Assembly: GCF_000210295.1 (NCBI RefSeq)
Contig: NC_026744.1
Coordinates: 1,426,001 to 1,490,000, forward strand
Length of the DNA stretch: 64,000 nt
Direction: 5' to 3'
DNA from: Trypanosoma brucei gambiense DAL972
Lineage: Eukaryota; Euglenozoa; Kinetoplastea; Trypanosomatida; Trypanosomatidae
Shown: piece by piece, positions 48,619 to 57,508 of the stretch
How the letters are laid out: the number at the start of each line of letters is the position of its first letter
Numbering within the stretch: position 1 is the first letter of the stretch
Notes under the pieces: generated by a model
The model's input: the letters and a program-made list of their open reading frames with translations, nothing else
Database searches by the model: none
What the model was told of the DNA's origin: nothing
Made by a program: the position numbers and the translations under genes

Positions 48619-50406
48619 ATGGCCGAACTACGCGAAGGTCTCCATCCTCAGACACAGGAGTGTTCTGGTACGAAGTCTGAGACGGACGCAGATGAAAACT
48701 TTGAGGCCATGCGCCACGCCGCCCTTTCAATGTTTAAACAGCGTACGAAAGATCTTACGATGGTTTCAGCCCTCACCGCAGAAGCCGACCAGGTGGAACA
48801 ACTAAACACACAGGTGCAATCAACTATACAGAAACTGCAAGAGCAGAAGGCTTCACTGGAAGCTCAGATTGAGGCGGAGGAGCGTCGAGTCAAGCAGTGG
48901 GAAGCACAGCTGCGTGAAGTACACGGAATGCTCGCGCAAATGAAGGAGGACCAGACAATGTTTGCGGGTACGCAACGCTCATCCGAGAAAATAGTGCTGA
49001 CGTTGCAACATTTCGTCTCACAATACACTGAAAAGGGTGGTGACGTTTCACGTTTGCTGGATCGAGCTCAGGAAGCGACAGGGGGGCGCACGCCTAATGA
49101 GTGGCGCGGGGCTACTAACGACTTGCGCAGGCGTGGAGTTGTGCTCCGCGAGCACATTGAACAAATCGAGAAGCAACAAATCGTCCCTCAGGCACTCATG
49201 GATTTAATTATTGAGTGGACAAAAGGCGGGTGGAAAACATCTCCGGATTACTCCCCTGCGCTCCGTGTCTGTGAACAACTCGTTTTCTACGATCCTGAAC
49301 AAGACGTAAGGGAGTTGGTAGCCTCGCGGTTGCGTTGGGATGCGGCGAAAAGCAGAACCATAAATGCCTCAACAGAGGGAGCAGAGACACTGGTTGATGA
49401 CGCCATCCGTGAATTGGATGAACTTCTCGAAGCCGTAGCCGCCGTGGAGAGGGAGTGCGAAGATGCGGGTCTCTGTTGCACTTCTACCTTGAAAGACAGT
49501 CTAAACGGTGTAAAAGAACAGTGGTTAAATGTCCCACAATCACGGCAATTACTCATTGATGGTGTGAGATTGACTGAAGTTTGGAAGAAGCAACTGGAAG
49601 AGCAAGTTCTGGTGTCCAATCTTGTTTCTGAGCGCGTGGGTACACTGAGTTCTCACATCGATGAAGCTGAATCAAATTTTCGACATGAGAAGAAAAACTC
49701 AGAGTCTTCGAGGGAAATGTGCAACAACCTCCAGCTTTCGTGGACCAAGGCTCTTAATTTGGTGCTGATGCACGAGCGGAACATTGCGATCCGTGAAGTG
49801 GCAATATGGACTGTAGAGGCGGAGTCACAGAAACTTCAAACAAAGTTGGAATCCATTTTGGCACTGACAGATGCTCGCTGGGGGGCGATCCAAGCGCAAG
49901 TAATTCAGCTCTGTGCTGCCGTTGCTGCGGGGAAACAGGAGGCGGCAGCAGCGCAGTTGCTGTTGGAGGGCACCGCGAAGGATTGCAAGTCAGTGTCAGA
50001 AAACCTCTCCGAACTGCAAGACACTTGTACAAAGTTTGAAGCGGAGTTGCGCCACGAGTGCGAAATGATTCCCGGGAGACTGCCAATATGCTTTACCACA
50101 GAACCTCCACAATCGGAGGAAGAAACTTCACAGACAGAGGAAGAGGAGGAGAATCTCATTCCTGAGACCACCACACGTCAGGACGTTCTGGACGAATTGC
50201 TTGAGTTTCCTGTGGGCAGCGATGTCGGTTTCACTGCTTCGGCATTAGGCACTGGATTAACTTCAACTGGGCTGGAGGTGGAGTTGTTGCGGTGTGTTGC
50301 TCAATGTGTCATTGCAATGAAAAAGCAGGGACTTGATGTTGAGGAAAAGTATCGTGCGTGGAAGTGTCGCATGGATGAGGAGCTCGCTGCAGCCAATGCC
50401 GACTAA
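48619..50406 (+). CDS. Coiled-coil protein, unknown function
   Basis: I do not recognise this 595-residue protein. Residues about 45-125 form a strong coiled coil (heptads in VEQLNTQVQSTIQKLQEQKA and onward). Weaker coiled-coil segments run through 140-480. A short acidic tail region (SEEETSQTEEEEEN) lies near 510-525. The C-terminal 60 residues are helical (VELLRCVAQCVIAMKKQG). There is no signal peptide, membrane span or enzyme motif. The overall design suggests a structural or cytoskeletal component; this is inference from composition only. Confidence 0.75.
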   Translation: MAELREGLHPQTQECSGTKSETDADENFEAMRHAALSMFKQRTKDLTMVSALTAEADQVEQLNTQVQSTIQKLQEQKASLEAQIEAEERRVKQWEAQLREVHGMLAQMKEDQTMFAGTQRSSEKIVLTLQHFVSQYTEKGGDVSRLLDRAQEATGGRTPNEWRGATNDLRRRGVVLREHIEQIEKQQIVPQALMDLIIEWTKGGWKTSPDYSPALRVCEQLVFYDPEQDVRELVASRLRWDAAKSRTINASTEGAETLVDDAIRELDELLEAVAAVERECEDAGLCCTSTLKDSLNGVKEQWLNVPQSRQLLIDGVRLTEVWKKQLEEQVLVSNLVSERVGTLSSHIDEAESNFRHEKKNSESSREMCNNLQLSWTKALNLVLMHERNIAIREVAIWTVEAESQKLQTKLESILALTDARWGAIQAQVIQLCAAVAAGKQEAAAAQLLLEGTAKDCKSVSENLSELQDTCTKFEAELRHECEMIPGRLPICFTTEPPQSEEETSQTEEEEENLIPETTTRQDVLDELLEFPVGSDVGFTASALGTGLTSTGLEVELLRCVAQCVIAMKKQGLDVEEKYRAWKCRMDEELAAANAD

Positions 50407-50936
50407 GTGGTCGGATGAGTGTGAATGATTTATTACTTCAGGCTAATTTTTTTTTACTTATGATACTTGTTTTTTTTTTAAAGAATACTGTACATATGTA
50501 TGTTTCTGCATCGCTTTTTGGTTTGTTTCACATTCACAGGGCCTTGCTTTGGCAGTTCGTGAAGAAAAGATTTTTTTTCTTTTTTGCAAAGCTGGTGATG
50601 GACACATCACCTGACAGCTTGGAGGTAGATCCAAGGGATCAAACCAAATAACTCAAAAAGTTTCATCGTTTTTCATTTATTTTCGTTGTAATGGCTTAGC
50701 AGCGCTGAACATTCAATGTTCGTAGGTTTTTCCTTGTTTCACGTGTTTCAACTTATTTGATTTTTTTTTTGCAATTGCTGCACAGTGCACCCGGTTCAGT
50801 CGGCGTCCGTTTTCTTTAAAATATTAATGACAGATGACGAAACTTCTTGTAGCCTTGCCTTGTAGTTTTCTCTGAGTGACTGTTGTTGTACCAATTTTGC
50901 GACATAACCAAATTCATTCACTGTCTCTTATTTACA

Positions 50937-50970
50937 CATTTTTTTTTTTTTACGTCCATTCTCCCCCCAG
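50937..50970 (+). promoter_or_regulatory. Predicted trans-splice acceptor for the DnaJ-Trx gene
   Basis: A T run and CCATTCTCCCCCCAG ending at 50970 make a textbook acceptor, giving a 5' UTR of about 198 bases. The remaining 50407-50936 is T-rich with no supported gene. Confidence 0.6.
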
Positions 50971-51168
50971 GTTCATTTAGTCGTGACCTACCGGTTAGCA
51001 GGTGATAGTTTCATTTCATTGTAATCAAAACAAGACGTGGGGGTGACGAAAGAAGAAAAACGAGTTTTTGTGCGCGAAATAAGTACAAAAGTAGAAGGGG
51101 GTATCAGTCAAGGAGAGGACATCAGGAGGAGATATCGCCATTAAAACAGAGAGACGGAGCGGAGAATC

Positions 51169-53469
51169 ATGCAGTTGCATTTATCTTCAATCAGCATGAT
51201 GTGTTTGCTGTTAGTAACACTGCAGTTGTCCTTCACCCCAACGGTAACGAATGCCTCCATTTTTGGACAACCTAATGACCGTGATCTGTATGGTCTACTG
51301 GGTGTGTCACGTGGTTCCACAAAGGCCGAAATTAAGCGAGCATTCCGTACGATAACGCGGGAGCACCACCCCGACATGCAAGAGGGTGCTGAAGCAAAGG
51401 AAAAAGCCAAGGAATACATGGCAAAAGTGCTTGTCGCGTATAATATTCTATCAGATGATATCAAACGCAGTGATTATGATCAGTTCGGAAGGATTGCTGG
51501 TGAACGGCTTAACGCGGCAGATTTTACATCTGATGAGTTATTTGAGCGCTTTAATCAGCATCCGCCTATTTTATCGAAATCTTTGCAACTGGAGAATCTC
51601 ATAGTCTTGCGAAGGATTCTCAACTTCCGCGGAAACCGACTTTTCCTCCTTCAAGTGTACGATGACACGTGCAAGTCATGTCAATTGTTCTCTTCAGTGT
51701 GGGAGAATCTTGTGCACTCCACCCTCGTTGAATCGGGTGCAGTTGTGCTGTTACGTATTGACGCCTATTCCGACGAGGGTCCGGAACTGCTTAAGGAACT
51801 TCATGCTTCATACGACAAGGAAGTGAAGGTTTATGGCATTGCAGATGGGGTGGTGTGGAACATGCCACAGATGGCCGTCGCGGTGAAGAGTAACAGTCAG
51901 CGTCAATTGGATTACGCCTTAATGGAGTTCGTTGGCAACTTTTTTTATGACCGACGTGCCGAGGTGAATTCAATGGGTAATGTGGAGGATGTACAAGTTC
52001 TCCTTCAATGGCTGCGGGAGCGCCGTTCTGAGGGCGATTCCGTTCGCGTTTTGCTTCCCCCACTTGCAACAAACGATATGGGGGTGGCTTTATCCGCTCT
52101 ATACGAAGGTTCAGCGCTGGTTCGCAGTGTTCCACGGGCAGTGCTACTGAGTCTTGTTGAAGAATACTGTGCGCAATCCGTTGATGTGCTCGGTGGTGAT
52201 GGTGAGCCCGTTCCCTTACCAGAGTTTGTGGTCGCTTCGGTTGAGCAATTACCTAATATATCTAGTGATGAATCCGCTGGTAATAAAAGTCAAATGAGAA
52301 GTTGTAGAGGGATAGTAGTTGGAGCTGCTGCTGCCCTGACCTACCGCAAGGCCGTTAATTTCCTGAAGGAGAGTTTTCCACAACGTCACCTCGGCATGTC
52401 AGGTCTTACTCATGTTACCAGTGTATCTTTCTTTGATATATGCAAAAAACACTGTTTGCTTTGGTTACGTGATAACTGCGAGGGTGAGCCCACCGGCACT
52501 TGGTTGGAAGCGTTAAGAGGTGACTACAAACCGTTCAAAGTGGGTTACATCTGTTTGAGCTCCGAGCCTTCTCTTAGGGATGCAGTTCCTCTGCCTTTGG
52601 GCACAACGGGGAACTTACTCCTGGCTCTTGTCGATGGTGACGATAGTAAGCTTCACGTGATGCCGGACATTCCTGATAAGGTAAACATAGCGCAGTCACT
52701 GTCCAGTATACTTGCAGAAGTTGGTTCCACCACACCACTGCAACTTGATGCACCACTTTCCCGCATTCTGTCGTCAGTACCGTTCCGAATGTCACGCAAT
52801 CAATACTTATACATGTGTTTCCTCTGGATTTTTGGCCTGGTGTATCCATTCTTCTCTACGTGTTACCCCTTTTTCATGATGTTTGTGACGCACAAGTTGT
52901 TACAGCGGTATAACCTTCTCGGAAACAACAGAAATGACAACAACAGTCAGACAAACGAACAGCCATCGGGTGCGTCCAACACCTGCAGCCGCTGTAGCGG
53001 CACCGCCCCTTCAGGCAGTTGTAAATCCACCGCTTCAGTCACCCGTGGAAGCGCATGTGATAATGGTACATCTAGCAAAGAGGTTATTTCGTGCCCTATT
53101 GAGGTTTACACCTCAGCTGATTTGAGGGAGGCAAAAGATGGTCGAGGGTTTCTTATACTAATCTTTGCCGAAAACGGTAAAACGATTGAGCCGCCACAGT
53201 GTTTCGCGAAGGACTCACGCTTTGTCTTCCGCGCTGTTCCAGAAGATGACACCCTGTGGAGGCAGTGGCTTTCGCAACATGTGACTTCCACACACACGGG
53301 CGGTGCAGAAGAAAATGGCTTGAATAAGGGGGGTGCATTGCATGTTGTTGCGATCCGTCGGGGGAAAATGCTCGCTGCAATTAAATCCCTGTGTGCTTCG
53401 GTGGAGGCCTGGTTGTTTGATATGGCTGATGGTACAATTGTCGCTGACTTACCGCTTCCGGAGCTGTGA
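51169..53469 (+). CDS. ER DnaJ protein with thioredoxin-like domain and membrane span
   Basis: A 766-residue protein with a signal peptide (about residues 1-29) and a J domain (about 38-107) including YGLLGVSRGSTKAEIKRAFR and the HPD tripeptide at 67-69, which activates Hsp70. A thioredoxin-like domain follows, with CKSC at 168-171 (VYDDTCKSCQLF). A long mid-region resembles further Trx-type folds. A transmembrane stretch near 548-570 (YMCFLWIFGLVYPFFSTCYP) comes next, then a Ser/Cys/Asn-rich linker. A last domain (DLREAKDGRGFLILIFAENG) may be another Trx-like fold without CxxC. The order J, Trx, membrane span recalls DNAJC16. With a signal peptide and the J domain before the span, the J domain should face the ER lumen and work with BiP. 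Confidence 0.85.
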   Translation: MQLHLSSISMMCLLLVTLQLSFTPTVTNASIFGQPNDRDLYGLLGVSRGSTKAEIKRAFRTITREHHPDMQEGAEAKEKAKEYMAKVLVAYNILSDDIKRSDYDQFGRIAGERLNAADFTSDELFERFNQHPPILSKSLQLENLIVLRRILNFRGNRLFLLQVYDDTCKSCQLFSSVWENLVHSTLVESGAVVLLRIDAYSDEGPELLKELHASYDKEVKVYGIADGVVWNMPQMAVAVKSNSQRQLDYALMEFVGNFFYDRRAEVNSMGNVEDVQVLLQWLRERRSEGDSVRVLLPPLATNDMGVALSALYEGSALVRSVPRAVLLSLVEEYCAQSVDVLGGDGEPVPLPEFVVASVEQLPNISSDESAGNKSQMRSCRGIVVGAAAALTYRKAVNFLKESFPQRHLGMSGLTHVTSVSFFDICKKHCLLWLRDNCEGEPTGTWLEALRGDYKPFKVGYICLSSEPSLRDAVPLPLGTTGNLLLALVDGDDSKLHVMPDIPDKVNIAQSLSSILAEVGSTTPLQLDAPLSRILSSVPFRMSRNQYLYMCFLWIFGLVYPFFSTCYPFFMMFVTHKLLQRYNLLGNNRNDNNSQTNEQPSGASNTCSRCSGTAPSGSCKSTASVTRGSACDNGTSSKEVISCPIEVYTSADLREAKDGRGFLILIFAENGKTIEPPQCFAKDSRFVFRAVPEDDTLWRQWLSQHVTSTHTGGAEENGLNKGGALHVVAIRRGKMLAAIKSLCASVEAWLFDMADGTIVADLPLPEL

Positions 53470-53809
53470 CGAAACCAGTCATTTTTAGCGTACGTTTCTA
53501 CGTCTTTTCCATTTTGTTGTAACCTCTTCTTCTTTTCTTCACTACCGAGGCTCGCGGTGGAATGAGGTGCAGATACTTTTGACATTTTTTTAAAAAAATG
53601 ACAACACAGCGGATTAACGAGTGACCTTTCGGAATTCTTTGATATTGTAAATGATTTGTGTGCATAGATGGTATTTTGTATCGTTACCCCTCCCATGGTT
53701 CGTTTCCTTCTCTTACAGTCGTGCGAAACATTTTTGTTACATAGTCGCGGCGAAAGCTTCTTCTTACAGCACCATCTTTTCCCGTACCCCCGGGTATTTT
53801 GCATGCTAT

Positions 53810-53946
53810 TTTTCTTTTTTTTTTTTGTTGTTGCTTTTACCTGTCGACTCCAATTACTCGTCTACGGCGCTTAAACCTTTCGCTGCGCTCATCATTGTGT
53901 AACTCCCTTTCGAACCTCCTTTCGATAATACCCATGGCAAATACAG
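53810..53946 (+). promoter_or_regulatory. Predicted trans-splice acceptor for the ENT gene
   Basis: T run at 53810-53827 and a C/T stretch at 53902-53925 precede AATACAG ending at 53946, about 125 bases before the ATG at 54072. Nothing else is seen in 53470-54071. Confidence 0.45.
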
Positions 53947-54071
53947 ATTTAAAAAGGAAGGAGGGGAACGCACACAATAGACGAAAATAAAATAAAAAAA
54001 GAAAACGTATTTGATTTTGTTGGCTAAAACAGCACATTTTCCCGTTCTGTGATTACGTGAAATAGGCTTCT

Positions 54072-54779
54072 ATGAGTGCTTCTGGAAGTGGAGTGGCTGC
54101 CATCTATGCCAGGGCGGAGGAGGCCCAAAATGCCCCGGTGAAGCTGCAGCCAGTCCCCGCTTTTGAACTCTATAAAGCTGCACGCGAGGAGGAGCTGTGT
54201 TCGTACCGCAGCCTTTGTCGGGTGTTGTGTATGCACAGCGGCGGGAAGTTGACCAAACAACAACGACGGATTTTGGAGGACATGCGGGAGGAGTTGTGTT
54301 TGCCCACGGAGCGCGCCGAAGCCGAATTGGCGGCGGCCCGGGAGGATGTTTTGGTCACGAGTGTTGCCGCCTCTGGTGTGTTGAAGCGTCGCCAGGATTT
54401 TTTTGATGGGGTCACTGATGTTCCTCTTGACACACTGAGCTACGCGGAGTCTGCGAAGGATGATAATAATTCCTTATATGTCGCACAAACGAAAGTGGCG
54501 AGAACAGAGCAGATTGTCGGTGGTGTTCACGGTCGTCATGCAGCTCCAAGTAAGATGTCGGTCCGAGAGATTCATAAAAACTTGGAGCGAATCGGGAGGG
54601 AAGTTGCTGCAACTAGCAGTAAGTTGCTTTACTGCACCTCTGTGGTAGATCAACAAGCGTACCGTAACGTACTGCAACAGAAGCGGGAACAACTTCAAGC
54701 GATGCTTAGGGAAGTGGAGGATGCCCCTCCAGACATGTCTGGTATCACCAGTGTAATGCCTTCAGAGCATGTCTACTGA
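54072..54779 (+). CDS. ENT (EMSY N-terminal-like) domain protein
   Basis: A 235-residue protein. Residues about 33-98 match the ENT domain pattern known from EMSY and plant EMSY-like proteins. An opening helix ends in E..Y..L...L is followed by GGKLTKQQRRILEDM (like GDLTKEKKDLL in EMSY), then ELCLPTERAEAELAAAR (like VLSISTERHRAEVRRA). ENT domains are helical dimerisation modules found in chromatin proteins. The remaining 135 residues are helical or coiled (RNVLQQKREQLQAMLREVE) with no second recognised domain. There is no signal peptide. A nuclear chromatin-linked role is inferred from the domain family. The ATG at 54072 is the first after the acceptor. Confidence 0.78.
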   Translation: MSASGSGVAAIYARAEEAQNAPVKLQPVPAFELYKAAREEELCSYRSLCRVLCMHSGGKLTKQQRRILEDMREELCLPTERAEAELAAAREDVLVTSVAASGVLKRRQDFFDGVTDVPLDTLSYAESAKDDNNSLYVAQTKVARTEQIVGGVHGRHAAPSKMSVREIHKNLERIGREVAATSSKLLYCTSVVDQQAYRNVLQQKREQLQAMLREVEDAPPDMSGITSVMPSEHVY

Positions 54780-55266
54780 TGGTGGTTTGTATTGGTTTCC
54801 CCCTTCTCTCTCTATCCTCCCCTCTTCTGTTTACTTTTTAATTTTTATTTGATGCGTATTTGGTTGCACTTTGTGGGTCTCAGACTGCTCTCTGGTGGTG
54901 GTGTTGGTGATTATGGTGTAATTGTTGTGTTTGATTCGGGTTGGACCCACTTGATTCCACGCATCGTGTATTCCTCTTTTTTTATATCCCTTTTCACATA
55001 CCGGTGGTGGCAGGTGGAGGAAGGCGCTTCGTATGCTTTTCCCTAATTGCCCTGACCAGTAACAATTAAAGAAGGAAACATCCCTGAAATTATGATAGCA
55101 GCGAATTGGTGTACGCCCTTTTTGTGGATTGCTGCAAAGGTTTCCGTGACGTACTATTATTTCTGCTCTCAGCCTACTTTGTGCTATACTGGAGCGTTGT
55201 GTTACTCTGTGGGTAGCGGCGTTACCTCCCTTCTTATCATTGTTATCGCTCACCTTTGCCATTTTG

Positions 55267-55324
55267 GAGTGACCGTCTTTTCTTCTCAAATTGTGTTGAC
55301 ACTTTCTTCTACATATCTATCTAG
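55267..55324 (+). promoter_or_regulatory. Predicted trans-splice acceptor for the TRM13-like gene
   Basis: C/T stretches (CTTTTCTTCTC, then CTTTCTTCTACATATCTATC) are followed by TAG ending at 55324. An out-of-frame ATG lies at 55374, just before the CDS ATG at 55379. Nothing else is seen in 54780-55378 except a hydrophobic chance ORF. Confidence 0.45.
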
Positions 55325-55378
55325 CGTCCCGTTGCGACTCGTTGTTGTGTCGTAAAGTAAGACAACATTACGAATGGA

Positions 55379-56911
55379 ATGCAAGGGACCGCATGTGCTA
55401 GCGCATATGCCAGGTACAACTGCCGCCAGAAGCAATACCACGGCATGCGCAACGCCGTTCAATTCGTGTTCCCTCTTCTGAGGAAAGTTTTATCTTTTGC
55501 CAGAACTCCCCCTCGCGAGCAGCTGTTGAGCATGTTGGTAGGTGCCCCTTATTCGCTAGCGCACGAGGGTCCTTTAACTTGCACTCACCTGCACGCATTT
55601 GTCAATACTCCTGAGGGCGAACTTCTACGCATGTTCGAGGGATGCATTGCAGAACGGCTTGCAGCGCCACCTTCGCAACATGTGATGAAAATGTGGTCAC
55701 CTGATTTGCAGGAATATTACAAACGCGCAACTGCCAAAGCGTGCGTGGACGCATCAGGCGAAAGGAAACCACAGAGATTCGAGGCTGGTCTAAGTGCTTG
55801 TAGCGTTTTTTCATTAGGAGTACAAAATCACACTGTCGAGAGCGATCTCTGGGGGGAATGCGGAAGCGGACATACACATCAAGGCACTTATTTGAACTCG
55901 TTTGGAGATCAGGCTGCACGTGAAGGCGAGGAGGACATAGCGAGTGATTGGTGTCGCTTAATTGACATGTACTCCTTGTTTTTACCAGATCGCTCTCCGT
56001 TGCATGAGTTGGAGAACCTTCCACAAGAAATCGGAATTGGCGAACTCTTGCTGTCACTCCTGAAACATGTCTACATGACTGATATAGATATCAAAACGAT
56101 TGTGGATGTGGGTGGCGGTAATGGTTTTTTAGCTGCACAGCTCGCAGAACGGCTTGGTTGTGAATCTTTTGTGGTCGACCCATTTACACCTAAACATGCT
56201 ATTGATAATGCGAATTTTCCACACTGGACCGTGGGAGCTCGCGTTAGGCAACGCAGGGAACGTCGATATCCGCTGCACCGTATTTCCAAGCGACTACAGG
56301 ATGTTGACTGGGGAAATACTCACATAGATTTTGATTCTTGTGCCGTTGTGGCAAAGCACCTCTGTGGAACTTCTGTTGATAGTTGTTTGCGTCATTTAAT
56401 GGCTTCTAACAAGCTTCCTCGGGTACTGGTTGTGGTCCCCTGCTGTTTTAATAAGGGAAGATACGCTGAATACTGTAACCCTGGTTTCCTCTCTCATGTG
56501 GCTGATGTGGAAGGTGAGTTGTCGTGGGAGCAGTGCACTCGCCTCACTGATTGGAATAAATCCTGTTACCAACAAGCTGGGAATCCATTAAGTTGCTCGT
56601 CTTGTTGCAGCTGTTGTGATGGTGGTTATGATCGAAGAGCTGGGGAGAAGAAAGTCAGCCGGAAAAGGAAGATGGAACACTTTCTTCCTTGTATGGACGA
56701 CATAGCTACTCTAGTGGAGGTGATTATAAATTATGGACGCGTGCTGTGGCTGCGTGAGATGGGTTACCAGACCTCCGTCGTGGAATATGTTCCTCGCTGT
56801 GTTACACCGAAGAATCGAGCAATTGTGGCGGTGCGCAGAGAACGCAGTAGTGACGCAAGTCTGGAAATTACGATGTCGGACACACACCCCTCATTACCTG
56901 CCTTTCAATAA
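55379..56911 (+). CDS. tRNA 2'-O-methyltransferase TRM13-like
   Basis: A 510-residue methyltransferase. The core has VDVGGGNGFLAAQLA (residues about 242-256, S-adenosylmethionine loop). The family signature KHLCGTSVD follows (326-334), corresponding to KHLCGAATD in TRM13, and then PCCFNKGRYAEYC (354-366) in place of CCHH...Y. The C-terminus (NYGRVLWLREMGYQTSVVEYV, then TPKNRAIVAVRR) matches the TRM13 ending. TRM13 modifies the 2'-OH at position 4 of certain tRNAs. Differences from the usual protein: no clear N-terminal CCCH or CHHC zinc finger, and a Cys-rich insert SCSSCCSCC (405-413). The N-terminal 200 residues are unassigned. RNA substrate identity is inferred from family only. Confidence 0.83.
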   Translation: MQGTACASAYARYNCRQKQYHGMRNAVQFVFPLLRKVLSFARTPPREQLLSMLVGAPYSLAHEGPLTCTHLHAFVNTPEGELLRMFEGCIAERLAAPPSQHVMKMWSPDLQEYYKRATAKACVDASGERKPQRFEAGLSACSVFSLGVQNHTVESDLWGECGSGHTHQGTYLNSFGDQAAREGEEDIASDWCRLIDMYSLFLPDRSPLHELENLPQEIGIGELLLSLLKHVYMTDIDIKTIVDVGGGNGFLAAQLAERLGCESFVVDPFTPKHAIDNANFPHWTVGARVRQRRERRYPLHRISKRLQDVDWGNTHIDFDSCAVVAKHLCGTSVDSCLRHLMASNKLPRVLVVVPCCFNKGRYAEYCNPGFLSHVADVEGELSWEQCTRLTDWNKSCYQQAGNPLSCSSCCSCCDGGYDRRAGEKKVSRKRKMEHFLPCMDDIATLVEVIINYGRVLWLREMGYQTSVVEYVPRCVTPKNRAIVAVRRERSSDASLEITMSDTHPSLPAFQ

Positions 56912-57360
56912 CTCAGGGGGGGGGGACGGCTTACCCCACTAATTTTTTTTCGTTTAATATGGCATCCATGCCTCTACAGCTGCTGCCAAAGCGACTGATG
57001 CAGTGACTATTTGGGACTTTCATTAGGAACTGTGGTTATGCGAGACAAAGATTTAGCGCACCAATGCATCATTTCCATGGGACCAACGCGAGATGTAAGT
57101 GCTTTTTGATGAAGCGATTTGGTATTGAGTTTGTTGATGGGCGTATATGGTGGTGGTTGGAGCGAGTAGTGGCAAGTTTGTTAGGTGGACATGAAAGGGG
57201 TGGGTGGGTATGACTGCCCTTTCCTTTTACAGTTAACTAGCGTTCGATGTTCCGCGATACAGGGGTGAATGAAGACTTGACATATATGAAGGAAATTGTA
57301 CCGAACCGCTATACAAATTCCCTCTTTATTTTGTTACTTCAACTAGCATGTGGGTGCGGT

Positions 57361-57393
57361 GGTATTTTTTTTTTTTTCCTCCTTCTCTTCCAG
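57361..57393 (+). promoter_or_regulatory. Predicted trans-splice acceptor for URB1
   Basis: A T run passes into CCTCCTTCTCTTCCAG ending at 57393, a textbook acceptor 115 bases before the ATG. Nothing else is seen in 56912-57360. Confidence 0.65.
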
Positions 57394-57508
57394 TAACCTT
57401 AAACAGCACCCTGAAGGTCCCGAGTGGGTATCGTAAGTGGGCACATCACGTCAGATCTAGTGCATTAGGTCCCCTCTGCTCCATAGGTTAACGCAATCAC
57501 ATTAACCA

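Noticed and set aside
50415..50651. 78-codon + strand ORF after the coiled-coil gene
   Set aside because: Phe/Leu-rich from T runs, no acceptor of its own, no domain; most likely 3' UTR.
55092..55355. 87-codon hydrophobic + strand ORF before the TRM13-like gene
   Set aside because: Hydrophobicity results from a T-rich acceptor region; the ORF lies where the tract and AG for the next gene are expected.
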